A stretch of DNA of 64,000 bases from Mesostigma viride (lineage: Eukaryota; Streptophyta; Mesostigmatophyceae; Mesostigmatales; Mesostigmataceae): positions 3,771,273 to 3,835,272 of the forward strand of contig RPFO01000667.1 of assembly GCA_009746045.1 (NCBI GenBank), written 5' to 3'. The notes beneath the pieces are model-generated. The model did no database searches. It was not told where the DNA came from and saw nothing but the letters and a program-made list of their open reading frames with translations. Shown here in pieces: positions 52,116 to 64,000 of the stretch (within the stretch, counting starts at the first letter, position 1; the number at the start of each line of letters is the position of its first letter). Position numbers and translations under genes: made by a program.

Positions 52116-52691
52116 GGTGCTTGACTGCGACGATAGGGTGCACACAACCATACCCACATCATCCTTGCCATAACACGTTTTATGAATCCCCTCAAACCTT
52201 TGCGAGAAGGCTGCGACAGCGTCCCCTGTCCACGACATAAACGCATATGCGTTCTCAGCTTCTATATACATTAATAAATAAAGCTTCCATATTCCGTTCA
52301 TGCCGTCTTGTGAGGGGTCCGACGTACCTTTGCTGCCAGAGATTCTTCTGCGAATGCGATTGCCGCTGTATGCTTTGCCACCCAGCGTGCTTCCAAGGCC
52401 CGCGCGTCCTCCATCGATACACGACATAGGCTCCCTGACTGCGAAAGACTTAAGGGGTCCGGACGGACCTGAACCCCCCCAAATTGAATACACATGTTTT
52501 GCACTCAATACCCATTCTGGCAATGCAAATTATGATGGGGGGCCATAAATATGACCCTTGGGCATGCATCTGGCTACTTTTTGAGTTCAAGGTCCATCAC
52601 CATACATGTTCAGCCCGTCTCACGGTGCGAGACTGAACAAGTCTCGCGTGCAGACACGTGTGTAGTACTCCTACACACAGATCTCGAGTGA

Positions 52692-52937
52692 TTTATCTAG
52701 TACCAAATCCGAAAGGCTTGCATCACTCCCCGGACAGGAGAACTTTTGCGGATGACTGTAGGTGTAAGTTGGCGATGCCATGGTAACCGGAGACGTCCGT
52801 CCTATAGTCAGCAAAATTGGTGCGAGAGGTCCCCAGTTCGATTCCGGTCGGATTCATTTGCAGATCGCGTTTTTCCGCGTTTTCCGCGGCCCGGTACTGA
52901 ACGCAAATGGTTTTCACCTTTGCGGAGTGCCTGATCA
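52692..52937 (+). mobile_element. tRNA-derived SINE-like repeat, copy 1
   Basis: About 246 bases, roughly 95% identical to the reverse complement of 60901-61147. It contains TATAGTCAGCAAAATTGGTG (A-box-like) and AGTTCGATTCC (B box) 31 bases apart, inside a TCCGTCC/GGTCGGA near-complementary pair. The tRNA-like part is too short to fold as a functional tRNA. Confidence 0.6.
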
Positions 52938-53159
52938 AATACATGTGCACGGAGCTATTTTTAGCGCGCACACCCCCTAAAAGCACGGATTGCCTAGGAC
53001 AACCCCCCCACACTTGTGGACCAAACACCTCATTTTTGTCAAATCCCCACCCAGACCAAAGAATGGAGCTAATTTGCAGCACCAAAATCGCACGTCTGGG
53101 CATACTTATGCAGTTTACCGAAAAATACGTCTTTTTTGTGACTAAAAAAAAAAAATCAA

Positions 53160-54420
53160 ATCAAATACGCATGGGTTGGGCCCAGGGAGACAAAAATAAC
53201 TTCCACAGGGTGGGAATATCAATGGGACCAATTTTCAGCTCATTCTGACCACGTATGTGAACAGTTATGTTCTGTTGTATGAAAAAAAAAATGCACGAAA
53301 ATACGGTTTTATGCCAAATGGCTGCACCAATCACAACCTTGCCCACCACCAAGTGGGGCAAACAAGGTGCCAGCAAGTTATTTATCATGCAAACTATCTT
53401 GGAATCAAAATTCAGGTCATTCTGAGCTAGACTGATGGCATAAACTAGTGTCCTCAACTGCCACCCCTCAACCCTAGTATAGACTGGCATGAGCTCAAAC
53501 ATAACCCTTTTCATCACCTGCCCACCACAAATCATCAGAATCCTAACATAGACGGCTGCCAATTGAGTTATACAAACAGCCACCAAATGCAGGATCAAGC
53601 TGAGCATGAGCCTTGAGTACTAGAGAGGTCATTCATAGCATGCAGCACCACACTATGGTAGCATAGTTGGCAATCTTCATTGGTAATAACAGAAATGTTT
53701 AGAGGCCCAAGCAACGTTCAATAGCAACAGAAACATGTGGGATTAGATGGGTGACTCGTACATGCTAGCCACACCCCACACCTCACCATGGTTGTAAACC
53801 ATGCTCAACAATAAGGTGCATAAACAGCATGCTCATCTACACGTGCTATGCTGACTTAGAGTAGAGGATGATGCCTCAATCAACCAGCAATAATAACACA
53901 ATGTTCTAACCCTGCAGGTTCACATCACCCCGTTCAAAAACCAACCAACAAAACAGAACTGTAAGCGCAAACACGAAATACAGCAAAGCCATAAGAGAAA
54001 TGGCTTGCAGCCATCCTCATAAGCATGGCTAGCATCCTTGAGAGCACATTGATTGTGAAGCATAGTGGCTGTGATCCACAAATCTAAAGAGGACACACAC
54101 GTAAGCATAGCTTACACATATACAAAGCATGGCCAGCAAGAGAAGTATAGCCACCTTGTTTCCCAGCACGTTGAGACGCACGGTTCATATGCTCGCCAGC
54201 TTGTTGCATGCCGCCCTCGAGGCATGCCGGGGTACGTGTTGAATATGCAATATAAGCACTCTGCCATCCAAATCCTTCCATATATCATTACATTAACGTA
54301 GCAGCTTACCTTGATATTACCCAATCCTAGACAGGATTTCAGAGCTTGCCACGCATAACGTAAGCGAATCGGTTGAAAGCTGCCGGAAAACTAGAGACGT
54401 GCATGCAGCAAGCGGCGAAC
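53160..54420. other. Interior of the TTAA element, no gene recognised
   Basis: Short open frames on both strands without motif. A TTCAGNTCATTCTGA phrase occurs at about 53234 and 53411, which suggests a decayed ~175-bp repeat. Confidence 0.35.
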
Positions 54421-55144
54421 AAAACAACGCACCCTTCCAGGAAACCGTGCTGAAAGCTTAGAATAAAGGGATTTCTAAACGCAATAGACTTCGGGGGTAA
54501 CCACTGGATAATAGACGTACAATGGCATGCTATCTTTCCTGACAAGGCGCGCAAGAAATGCCAGCCACCCATGGACGGGTTGACAGCGCATAAAGCAGGA
54601 CCTGGCGTTTTCTTTCCGAAAATGACGAGGAAAAGTAATAAAATAAAAGGTTCTTTAACATTTTCAATCTCCCCGTTAATGAACGTTGCTTTCTGCATCG
54701 CTAGGGACTAAGAACCTTTGTAATTATCGCTGTAGGCATGTATTGCTGCTTATTCGTTGCGGCAAGATTTCCGGGCCAGACCCCCTCGCAAACGCGGATG
54801 AAAAATGGCATCGATCTCGTCAATAATGCATCTTCGGCTACGCAAGATCATGATGAAACTTTGATTTGACGCATCTGCATAATTTTCTGCGGTCTTATTG
54901 CCATATTACTGCATTTATTACCTAACGCACGTCGCCATGGCCAACTTGGCGCAAGGGTTACGCGCATCGTGCACCACAATTTCACGTGCCGGGTACCGGC
55001 GCGAATTTTTTGGCGCGAAATAATTCCGGTCCGTCCGGACCCCTTAATTACCAATGTCTTCGTCCGCGTCAATTAACGCGTCTTCTACGTCTTGCACAGT
55101 GTGCATGCGTAGCTAGCCAGCAACGTCGCGGTTTACGATCCCGT

Positions 55145-55455
55145 TAAAGATAACGGCTCCGTAACCAGCCCAATACCTAATATTGGGGCAGCTCTGGCGC
55201 CGTACCCACTACCTGACCCGTCCCCGTATACCCCAACGTAACCTAAACCGCCGGAACCCGTTCACGCCCCCGTAAACATAACCGGCCCAGTTACTGGGCC
55301 ATACCGGGTCTCGGGGCCAGTATTCCGAATGGTGCCGTAACCGGTCCGGTAACCCAAACCGCCAACGGCTACGGCGGACCCGTAACCTGGCCCGTCGAAG
55401 TTACCGGGCAGGCTACGGGGGCGTCGAAGTTACCGGACAGGTTACGGGGGCTTCC
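55145..55455. repeat. Degenerate CCGTAACC-type repeat region
   Basis: Many CCGTAACC, CCGTAAAC and GAAGTTACCGG motifs at irregular 10-25-base spacing, followed by a G-rich stretch to about 55600 that reads as proline-rich on the minus strand. Confidence 0.5.
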
Positions 55456-55756
55456 TAGTGAGGGGGGGGGATGAGTAGGAAAGGGCTGGTGTGGCGGCCT
55501 CAACGGGTGGGGAAAGGAGTGGAGGGGGACGCGGAGGGGGTGGGTTGTGGCAGTGGGACGGGTGGTGGGCTGGTAGTGGCGGTTTTGGTGGGGCGGAAGG
55601 AGGGGTGGTGCCCACGTGAGCTTGGGTTTTCCGGGTAAATGGGAATATCGTTAGGTAAAGGGGTACCACGTGAGATTGGGTTTCACCCCAGCAAAGCATG
55701 TTGATACTGCTGACACTGTCATTCATGATGAAATGGATCTCGAGAGCAGTCAGTCA

Positions 55757-55975
55757 TGTTGTTGCTGTTGCTGTTGTTGTTGACACCAACGCCGCACATG
55801 GGCAGTCAGTCGTGATCAGTTTGGATCCCACCGCCCACGCCGGTTGTACTGTTGCCAGACAGATCTCGACAGATACAGTGTAGTTAGCTGTACAGTATCC
55901 CACGCCGCATGATCTCGCCAGCATGATCTCGAGTCTATCGGCAGCAGAGATGAAATTTTTCGCACCCAGAAAGAA
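55757..55975 (+). repeat. (GTT)n + CGCCGCACATGGGCAG repeat, copy 4
   Basis: GTTGTTGCTGTTGCTGTTGTT then CACCAACGCCGCACATGGGC; a second partial unit (CCACGCCGCATGATCTCG with GGCAGCAGAGAT) lies at 55895-55955. Confidence 0.6.
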
Positions 55976-55979
55976 ACCC

Positions 55980-57110
55980 GGGCCCCGGGGAGTCATCAGA
56001 TCGTGACAGTTAGTGCATGGTTAGTGAGTTTAACAATAATGACGGGTGCAAATAGGACCAAGGGGTCTTCTTGTCGAGTTGTTTCTAAGAAGCCTGGCCG
56101 GAATGTGTCATCCAAGTAGAGATTTTCCTGTAGCGATTTTCTTTGACTATGGATATGGCGGGGATTCGAGGACGACCGCAACCCCTTTCAGACGAGGTCC
56201 AATGACATCTAATCGTCCAATGACATCACTTTGATAAGGGAGACTTATAACGCAATTATCGCCCCGTCATCTTACCGACCAAGACGGTGCTACAACCTTG
56301 CCCTCGAACTACGGCGGCCGCCCTCTCATGATAGGCGGTACACTTTTTTGGTCTACCATGATCCTTAATGGCGCCCGGGGGCGTCAGCACAACCAGCGCT
56401 TTTATCCTATGAGATCCGTTGTATCATAATGACGAGGTCGTAAGGAAGCCCACACGCTGGTAACATGGCGAGAAATGGTCGGCCTTCTTAGAAATGCATT
56501 TTGATGGGTACATTCGCTGACCCAGTTTTATGGACCTTCGTTGGGCCGGTGGTTGGTATACATGCCCGAGGTCCCCGCTGCAGAAGGAATGCTTGCTTTC
56601 CCGTTAACGCCTAGTCAGGGGAGCTACCACCTCGCAAATAGCTGCTAGGTGCTTTCTGCCTGGTCGGAGGCGCATGGCCATGGCCTGTAGATTGCCGAAT
56701 GCCGGGGAGGGACAGGACGAGACAGATCCCTGCAGCGCCTCTAACCTGAGCCTAGAAGGAGAATCAACTCGTGACCATGGTAAGCATGGGAATGCGTATT
56801 TCGCTGCATTTTCTCCTCGAGTTGTTGACTAGTATAGCGTCGCAATTTCAACCGGCAAAACATCAGCTAGGATCTGTTGCCGTTTGATCGATTGGTTGTT
56901 TTAGAGAGGTGAACTTGCATCCTACCAATTTCCCTTCATCTGCCACGACTGACCTTCCCTGCAGACGCCAACATACCTAGGCTGGCCAGCAGGTCCGAGC
57001 AAACATCTATAGATAGCATTCTGAGCACTGCATGCTTGAGCCATGATGTAATTTTGTCGAATATGTAAACCTGTCTCATCCCAGTCATGTTCCCTGTCCT
57101 GTTCTCACCT
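55980..57110. other. Intergenic sequence, no gene established
   Basis: A phrase at about 56253 reads NYRPVILPT, like RT block sequences, but too little remains to assign. A pyrimidine-rich acceptor ends at about 56964. Confidence 0.35.
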
Positions 57111-57115
57111 TGCAG

Positions 57116-57345
57116 GGGTGCAATATCTGCCTCTCAACCAGCTCATTGCTGATTACGGCTGCGCTGCCGTCCTGTCAACAACCACCAAGTTGGTAAAAGT
57201 GGACGACATTGCCAATGACGTCAGTCAAATGCCATCGAGCGAGTCTGTTGACAGTGCCCAGGGGTCCCCACAGATACCTGGGCACAGCAGCTCATCCTGG
57301 TCAGGCTCGGTACAACATTCGCCGCGCGAGCAGAAAGCGTCTTGA
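57116..57345 (+). CDS. Candidate terminal exon of an unknown gene
   Basis: A strong acceptor (TCCTGTTCTCACCTTGCAG) precedes a frame VQYLPLNQLIADYGCAAVLS, TTTKLVKVDDIANDV, then a Ser/Gln/Pro-rich tail and a stop at 57345. The first part looks like folded protein and the tail is disordered. The upstream exons and family were not found. Confidence 0.3.
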
Positions 57346-58189
57346 AACCGTGAAGAGAAGGCGAAACAACACATATGCCTACACCCCCCCCCCTGGATGG
57401 GCTTTGCATATGTACCCACTAGAGCCACAAACTGGCTATGCAGCGTGACATATCCCAGTGTGCTCCTCCCTGGGATGGCAATTCACAGCGACTGGCAACT
57501 GGTCTACCAAAGGGTAGCATTGTCGGGCAACAGTGGCTCGCCATGTAGTTGACACTCTTTGGGGCTTAGTCGTAGTTAGTGAAGTAAATAGAAACGCGTG
57601 TCCATGGGGAGGTCTTCCCAAGACCATATTGTTAAGTGAGACAACTATATTCTGATCAGGCACTATATATTCTGATCAGGCACTATATGTTCCAGAAGAT
57701 AAGGGCTGAAACAGTCCTGGCTCTTCCTGTTTTGTGATGAAAATTGGCAGATGACAACAATAACTGGACTGCTTGCAGTTTGGGATTTCCCCCGTGTGGC
57801 CCCTGTTTATAGCGTAGCAAATGTTGCGGCCATTACTTCTGCACCTTGCACGGCAGCTCTGTACCATCAATGGACTTGCGTAACTTTGCGTAACAATTAA
57901 GGACAACTAACACCTTTCTGATTTTATCAACAAATGATCTGCACCTCGGGTTCTCATCACATGGATAGCTCCAGGCGCCGGTTTCAAATGGAAATTCTTC
58001 AGCATGAGGGGGAAATTTTTCAATGGTTGCTTGCTCTCCTGTCCACCAGACGTGGATAGAAACACTGACTGACAGTCTATCCTCCATATGATGAGGACAA
58101 TAGGAAGACAAAGGACATTAGAGTGGAGGTGAGAGGTTGAATGAAGGGTTTGCACATTACGTATAGTTGGACCACAGGACTTGGTCACT

Positions 58190-58795
58190 TTTCGTGGCCC
58201 TAACGGCCGTCAGGCCTGTTTATACTACGTGGTGGTACGGCAGCCCAGGTGCACCTCGGTTCTGGACACCCGAGTGTTTGACACGCCCACGGTGTGCTCT
58301 GACCACCGGTTAATTGGTGCGCGCGACCATTCGGCTTCGGTTCGACGTCCCCGCGCGCCGCGCCCCAGTGGTCCGCCCTGACTGGTCTGCTCTACGCCCG
58401 GTCCGGGGAGATCCTGAGGACTCGACGGACGCCGAGCACGCGCGGAACCGGTGCCGACTGGAGTACCTGTCGGCCCTGGACGCCCGGGCGGACGTCGACG
58501 AGCTGGACAAGGGTGCCCCCAACGCCGCCATTTTTGCGGGCTTTGCGGCCCGTGCCCCGTTGCTGGCGGCCCGGCACCTGCCGGTCATGTCCCGCCGCCG
58601 CCCCGGCCCGCTCTACCGCCAGGACCCCAAGGTCTTGGCCGCCCGGCACCGACTCAAGCGTAACCGGGACCCGCTAGTGCAGAAACCGGTGCTCAAGGCC
58701 GCCCTCGTGGAGGCCTACGAGCATGCTCAGGACGCGGAGGCGGCCCAGTGCATCGCAGATGCCAAGGCCTGCCAAGCTCGCAACCAGGGCCTTCG
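58190..58795 (+). pseudogene. LINE endonuclease C-terminal and linker fragment (LINE-C)
   Basis: A first frame reads TFRGPNGRQACLYYVVVRQP and FDTPTVCSDHRLI; after a shift near 58313 the next frame continues RATIRLRFDVPARRAP. This is the SDHRLI...IRLRF end of an APE endonuclease, as in LINE-A (SDHRIVTARIRLRF), followed by an Arg/Ala-rich linker (RRRPGPLYRQDP). The RT part is missing. Confidence 0.7.
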
Positions 58796-59290
58796 TGGTA
58801 GCCACAGATGCTAGTAAAGTAGCCATAGGTGGTGTTCTCCTTCAGGATCAGGGTCAGGGTTTGTAACCGATAGAGTACATTTCTAGGACTATGCTCCCTG
58901 CGGAGCGCAACTACCCTGTCCACCAGCAAGAATTGCTGGCCGTGGTATATTGTTGTCACGCATGGCAGCATTTCCTTAAGGGTGCTCAGTTCGATGTCTG
59001 CCTTAACGAGCCTTGTGAGTTAGATCCTTATAGGTTGGTTATACAGACGGACCACCGTCCCCTCACCCACCTCCTTTCCCAACCTAACCTTACCCCTCGT
59101 CAAGCGCGCTGGATGGAGTTCTTAGCACAATTTTCCCCTTTTAAACTTCAGTATGTTAAGGGTGTAGATAATATTGTGCCTGATGCCCTCTCCCGCCGTG
59201 CGGATTACTCCTTTTTCGAGGATTTAGATGTTCTCAACACCACCCTAGTGCCTACCACTCTTGGTGTCTCTCCCTTAGGCACGAACTTCA
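58795..59290 (+). pseudogene. Ty3/Gypsy RNase H fragment
   Basis: FVVATDASKVAIGGVLLQ, then a stop at 58864-58866, then PIEYISRTMLPAERNYPVHQ, QELLAVVYC, QTDHRPLTHLL and DNIVPDALSRR are the standard Ty3/Gypsy RNase H blocks with their Asp and Glu residues. RT is absent upstream and integrase downstream. It joins the LINE endonuclease fragment directly. Confidence 0.9.
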
Positions 59291-59304
59291 CAACAGTCCA
59301 CATG

Positions 59305-59344
59305 ACACCTCAGTACCGTATGGAATACCGTACAGTACTGAGGT
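59305..59344. repeat. Hairpin (arms about 19 bp)
   Basis: ACACCTCAGTACCGTATGG faces CCGTACAGTACTGAGGTGT with two mismatches and a 2-4-base loop, right after the Gypsy fragment. Confidence 0.7.
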
Positions 59345-59439
59345 GTCCCGCTCAGCCGCGGTATAGGCAATACGCGGCGGGCAGGCCGGAATCCGTGTGT
59401 CAGCCTAAACATCTCAGCTAACTGGGGCGCCGGCACGGC

Positions 59440-60780
<1,341 letters not shown>

Positions 60781-60900
60781 GCGGACGCTAGTGATTGTTG
60801 GGATGATCTTCGTATTCCGCCATATCGAGCTGAAAAAGATCGATATTTGCTGAGCAGGGCAGTGCCGGTATCTTCGGAAATATAGAAAATTATATATTCT

Positions 60901-61147
60901 GATCAGGCACGCCGCAAAGGTGAAAACCATTTGCGTTCAGTGCCGGGCCGCGGAAAACGCGGAAAAACGCGATCTGCAAATGAATCCGACCGGAATCGAA
61001 CTGGGGACCTCTCGCACCAACTTTCGCTGACTATAGGACGGACGTCTCCGGTTACCATGGCATCGCCAACTTACACCTACAGTCATCCGCAAAAGTTCTC
61101 CTGTCCGGGGAGTGATGCAAGCCTTTCGGATTTGGTACTAGATAAAT
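60901..61147 (-). mobile_element. tRNA-derived SINE-like repeat, copy 2
   Basis: Inverse copy of 52692-52937. The A-box region reads AGTCAGCGAAAGTTGG and the B box GTTCGATTCC (minus strand). It ends at GTGCCTGATCAGAATATA; two more copies of this tail end lie at 57645-57685. Confidence 0.6.
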
Positions 61148-61159
61148 AGATTATATATT

Positions 61160-61948
61160 TTCATATTAACATTTTCATATTAATAGCTGCAGAAAATTAT
61201 ATCAGCGTGTTCATCTTCAAAAGACGAGTCTCATGCAACCAACCCGGTATAATTTCATGGCCGGAGTCAAAAGTTATGAGCATTCTCGTATACTGCATTC
61301 TGTCACCACATTTCCGTGTGGAGTCCTTCAGCTAGTTGGTGAAAAAATTCGGCCAGGTAACAAGGATGCCCCCCAAAGGCAATTTTGGTGACACAAGAGC
61401 ACCCAAATCGTCGCCCGGGCACACTAAAATAAATATTAGTTCAATGGGATATTGGCCTTGGCGACTATTACCTAAGGCATACCATCGCCATGCTTTCGGC
61501 AGGCTGTCGCCGTTTTACACGCCTGGCAAGCTGCTTCACGACTTCACTGCCTTTATACATTGCAGACCAACAAGCTGCCAGTTTCTTGCATCAAAGACCG
61601 GCAGTCAAGCGAATTTCGAACTTGCTTTGCTGAACAGCCGCATTAAGAGCAGCGTCGCATCAGTAACTGACGGAGTGAGACATAATTTAGAAACTCTTTG
61701 TGAGTCTACCAGAGGTCTCCCCAGGGCAACTCATTCATAATGCATGAACTGAAACAAGCTCATCAGCACAGCTGGGCCATAAGGACAAGACCGTGGGCAG
61801 CATTGGGTCGAGCCCAGTCAAGACATCCAGCGCAAACGTCGACTGCATGCCTTGTCAGCAGCCAATTGCCCGCCGCGTGCAGCAGTCAAAGCCCCGCTTT
61901 TCACCCTTGAAAGCAAATCATTCCGTCAAACCTTCCTGTATCATGCCT
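61160..61948. other. Downstream region of the MscS-like gene, no other gene seen
   Basis: No array or recognised protein. Confidence 0.4.
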
Positions 61949-64000
61949 TCACCACCACCGGTCATGACCTTTGTCCTCTCCCCCTTGCCCCCGTAGCCGT
62001 TGCCGCAACCCCTCCCCTTCCGCCTCCTCCCCCCCCACCTCGCCCTTCTGCCCCGTGGGAGCGTTATCCCGCCTCGCACCCCTCTTTCCGCCGTCACCCC
62101 CCTTTAATGACTCCAGGGTGGCCAAGATGCTCCTCAGGGCGGCCGGGTCCGGTGGTATATCTGCCGGCACCGACAGCGTGACAGGTTGCGGTATCTTGCT
62201 AAAGTTGATCCCCAGATCTTCCATCGCGTCCTTGATGACATAAAACAGGGCCATCTTGTGTGTGGATAGCGGGCCCGAGTCCTGGAAGGTGCCCCTGTGG
62301 CTGAACCACAGCTCGTACGTCGCTTTGTGGTTATCCTCCACCCCCGTGAGGACCATGCGGAAGATGGGCCCGAACCACGTCTGGTTCACCGCCATGAAGG
62401 CCTCGACCTTGTCCTGGAGCGTACCGATCGCCTCGATCGACGTGGACCACGGGAGGCAGAAGGTCACGCACTCCCACAGGTCCTTGCTGCGCCGGTGGTT
62501 GACGATGTTCTTGGTCGACAGCAACATGGTGGGCATCGTGACCAGTCGGCCGTCCGTGCCGTGCATCGTGCAGGACCAGATGCCGATTGCCGCCACCTGG
62601 GCGCGGGGGTGGTGACATTGTTTTCGCAATATGGTGATGCAATGCATGAAAATGCAGGAAAGTCAGCTCGATGAAAAAACTGTGCTTGTGCACTTAGGGG
62701 ACCGCTCCCAATATCCTCTTCCCACTATTCCTTTTTATTTTGGGGGGGGAAACCCCCGACGTGCAAAGTGGAGTGGCCAAACCTAGAGGCTGCTGCAGGA
62801 AGCATGCGCATCAACATGTGAGGTGTCTTCAGCCCCCCAAATCCCTCAACGTGAGCAATGTTGCCATCAGCTGCTATGGACTGGATATAGTACAGCCACG
62901 AGGCGCTGTCCAATGAGACATTCGTAGCCATGCACCGGGGGCGCTGTGGCCATATCTGGCACGGCAGGTCCCCCTGCCCTGTCTGCTGTGCACCCCAGAT
63001 ACTTGCACGCCACTGGGTATGCACGGTAGTATTGCTGAGGAATGAAGGGAAAAAAAAAGAGAACAACCCTCGAATGCTTGTACCCAGTCCCGCCCAGAAA
63101 AACAGTGTTTTAACCAGGCAGCCAGACTAGGAATCGGACTATCGGTGATCGAATGTACATGTATGTGCATAATTGCCACCACACGAAGCGGCGAATCACT
63201 CAGCACGCGACATGGGCTTCCCACGGAAGACAGGCACAGGCACCCACATTCCAAAGCAGTGCTTTCCCACTCACACAGTAACACTTGTTCACTCATGCAG
63301 CAGTGCTTGCCATGGCGGTCAAGCACAGGCATCTAACTCACAAAGCGACGATGACACCCAACTGCAACCTAGTACTTCCCACCCATTCAAACTAGGATGC
63401 TTTTCTATCCACCAAAGGGCTCGCCATGGCAGGCAAGCACAGGCATTCCAAGTTATGACAAGATGATAGCCAGCTCACAAACCAATGCCCGCCTGCTCAT
63501 AAAGCCGCACCTGCATCTAACTGACAAAGCAGTGCTAGCACACTCACACAAGAACGCTTACAAAGCAAGCCGTGCCCAGTCGTATCAGGTCAAACCTTTC
63601 CATTACAGACTAATGCTGTCACCCTCTCGCAAAAAAGTGGCACGTACAGTATCCTACTATGCTGGTTGCCCACTCGCAGAGTATTGCCCACTCGCAGAGT
63701 AGTGCTTGCCTATTAATTAAAGCGTAATGCTGCCACCCACTCAAAACGTAGCGCGATTCCTACAGAGCAACTCACAGAGTAGCGCTTGCTCATTCCTACA
63801 GCAACTCGCCTATTGCTACATTAGCTCACAACATAGTGATTGGCATGAGAAACACTATGCTACCGTACCTCAACAATTCAGTGCTTGCCTATTTCTACAG
63901 TGACTCACGATATAGTGCTTATCCTCAATCTCCACGCGATCGCCCACGTCAAACGGGTGCACCAAGAACAGGAACAGGAGCGCCTCAAACAGCATGCGCA
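61949..64000 (-). CDS. MscS-like mechanosensitive channel, 3' part (runs off window)
   Basis: A membrane channel that opens under lateral tension and lets ions and osmolytes pass. Two exons on the minus strand are visible: 64000-63909 (frame RMLFEALLFLFLVHPFDVGD, then RVEIEDKHYI; the HPFDVGDRV stretch is the MscS pore-end/beta-domain signature) and 62596-61949 (VAAIGIWSCTMHGTDGRLVT, MPTMLLSTKNIVN, then the alpha-beta C-terminal domain and a Gly/Glu/Arg-rich tail). GT-AG borders and phase 0 agree on both sides. The N-terminal transmembrane helices lie beyond 64000. The overall pattern resembles plant and algal MSL10-type proteins. The 1.3-kb intron is largely a junction-derived repeat. Confidence 0.9.
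63140..63908 (-). repeat. Degenerate minisatellite derived from MscS exon/intron junction
   Basis: On the minus strand the exon ends AAGCACTATATC then GTGAGTCACTGTAG. The intron continues with units AAGCACTGAATTGTTGAGG, AATCACTATGTTGTGAGC, AAGCGCTACTCTGTGAGT, AAGCACTACTCTGCGAGTGG and so on at 20-55-base spacing, decaying toward 63140. Confidence 0.65.

Larger units (their letters stand above)
52454..55043. mobile_element. TTAA-flanked element with 16-bp perfect terminal inverted repeats, 2.59 kb
   Basis: TTAA at 52450-52453 is followed by GGGGTCCGGACGGACC. The exact reverse complement ends at 55043 and is followed by TTAA (55044-55047). TTAA duplications with G/C-rich ends are the hallmark of piggyBac-type transposons. 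No transposase is recognised inside, only unassigned short frames and a SINE at 52692-52937, so it would be non-autonomous. Confidence 0.65.

Noticed and set aside
52803-52862. Functional tRNA gene
   Set aside because: Boxes A and B are present, but only 57 bases lie between the acceptor-like ends, the T stem has mismatches and no anticodon arm fits; a SINE is the better call.
53161-53607. 148-codon minus-strand frame as a transposase of the TTAA element
   Set aside because: No DDE or zinc motifs visible; hydrophobic low-information sequence.
56240-56340. NYRPVILPT as an RT gene
   Set aside because: Only one short block resembles RT, with no neighbouring motifs.

Overview
The window looks like nuclear DNA of a eukaryote, most plausibly a unicellular alga of the green lineage, though the species cannot be named. 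Evidence: four recognisable cellular genes of plant/algal type, three of them with GT-AG introns or intron-rich structure (type II peroxiredoxin, GT29 sialyltransferase-like protein, MscS-like channel) plus TFIIA-gamma. Everything else is transposons, their debris and tandem repeats. There is no prokaryotic gene organisation.

Layout. 1-2.4 kb: two stacked copies of a non-LTR retrotransposon (here LINE-A) ending in (TTAA)n. 3.2-16.7 kb, minus strand: GT29 sialyltransferase-like gene whose introns are filled with many different minisatellites. 16.7-17.9 kb: shared divergent upstream region. 17.9-23.1 kb, plus strand: complete six-exon, 161-residue type II peroxiredoxin; a 39-bp satellite starts in its last codons, and one intron carries a MITE. 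24.2-27.1 kb: the longest LINE-A copy, minus strand. 27.3-41.8 kb: gene-poor, with a compound tetranucleotide microsatellite, a 5'-truncated Copia element, a hAT element with target duplication, and many short dispersed repeats. 41.8-48.0 kb: a full-length, apparently young Copia-related element with unusual LTR ends and domain order. 49.5 kb: intronless TFIIA-gamma. 52.5-55.0 kb: a TTAA-flanked inverted-repeat element containing a tRNA-like SINE. 58.2-60.8 kb: joined retroelement fragments. 61.9-64.0 kb, minus strand: 3' end of an MscS-like channel gene that runs off the window.

The most interesting pattern is that in four introns (GT29 introns 3, 4 and 6, and the MscS intron) the intronic minisatellite is built from repeated copies of the immediately upstream exon end plus its 5' splice site. 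The 39-bp satellite after the peroxiredoxin likewise begins inside the last codons and stop codon. Tandem expansion seeded at exon boundaries therefore looks like a recurring way in which introns and 3' ends grow in this genome. Exon assignments were made by reading frame, splice consensus and phase agreement by eye; no database or transcript data were available.
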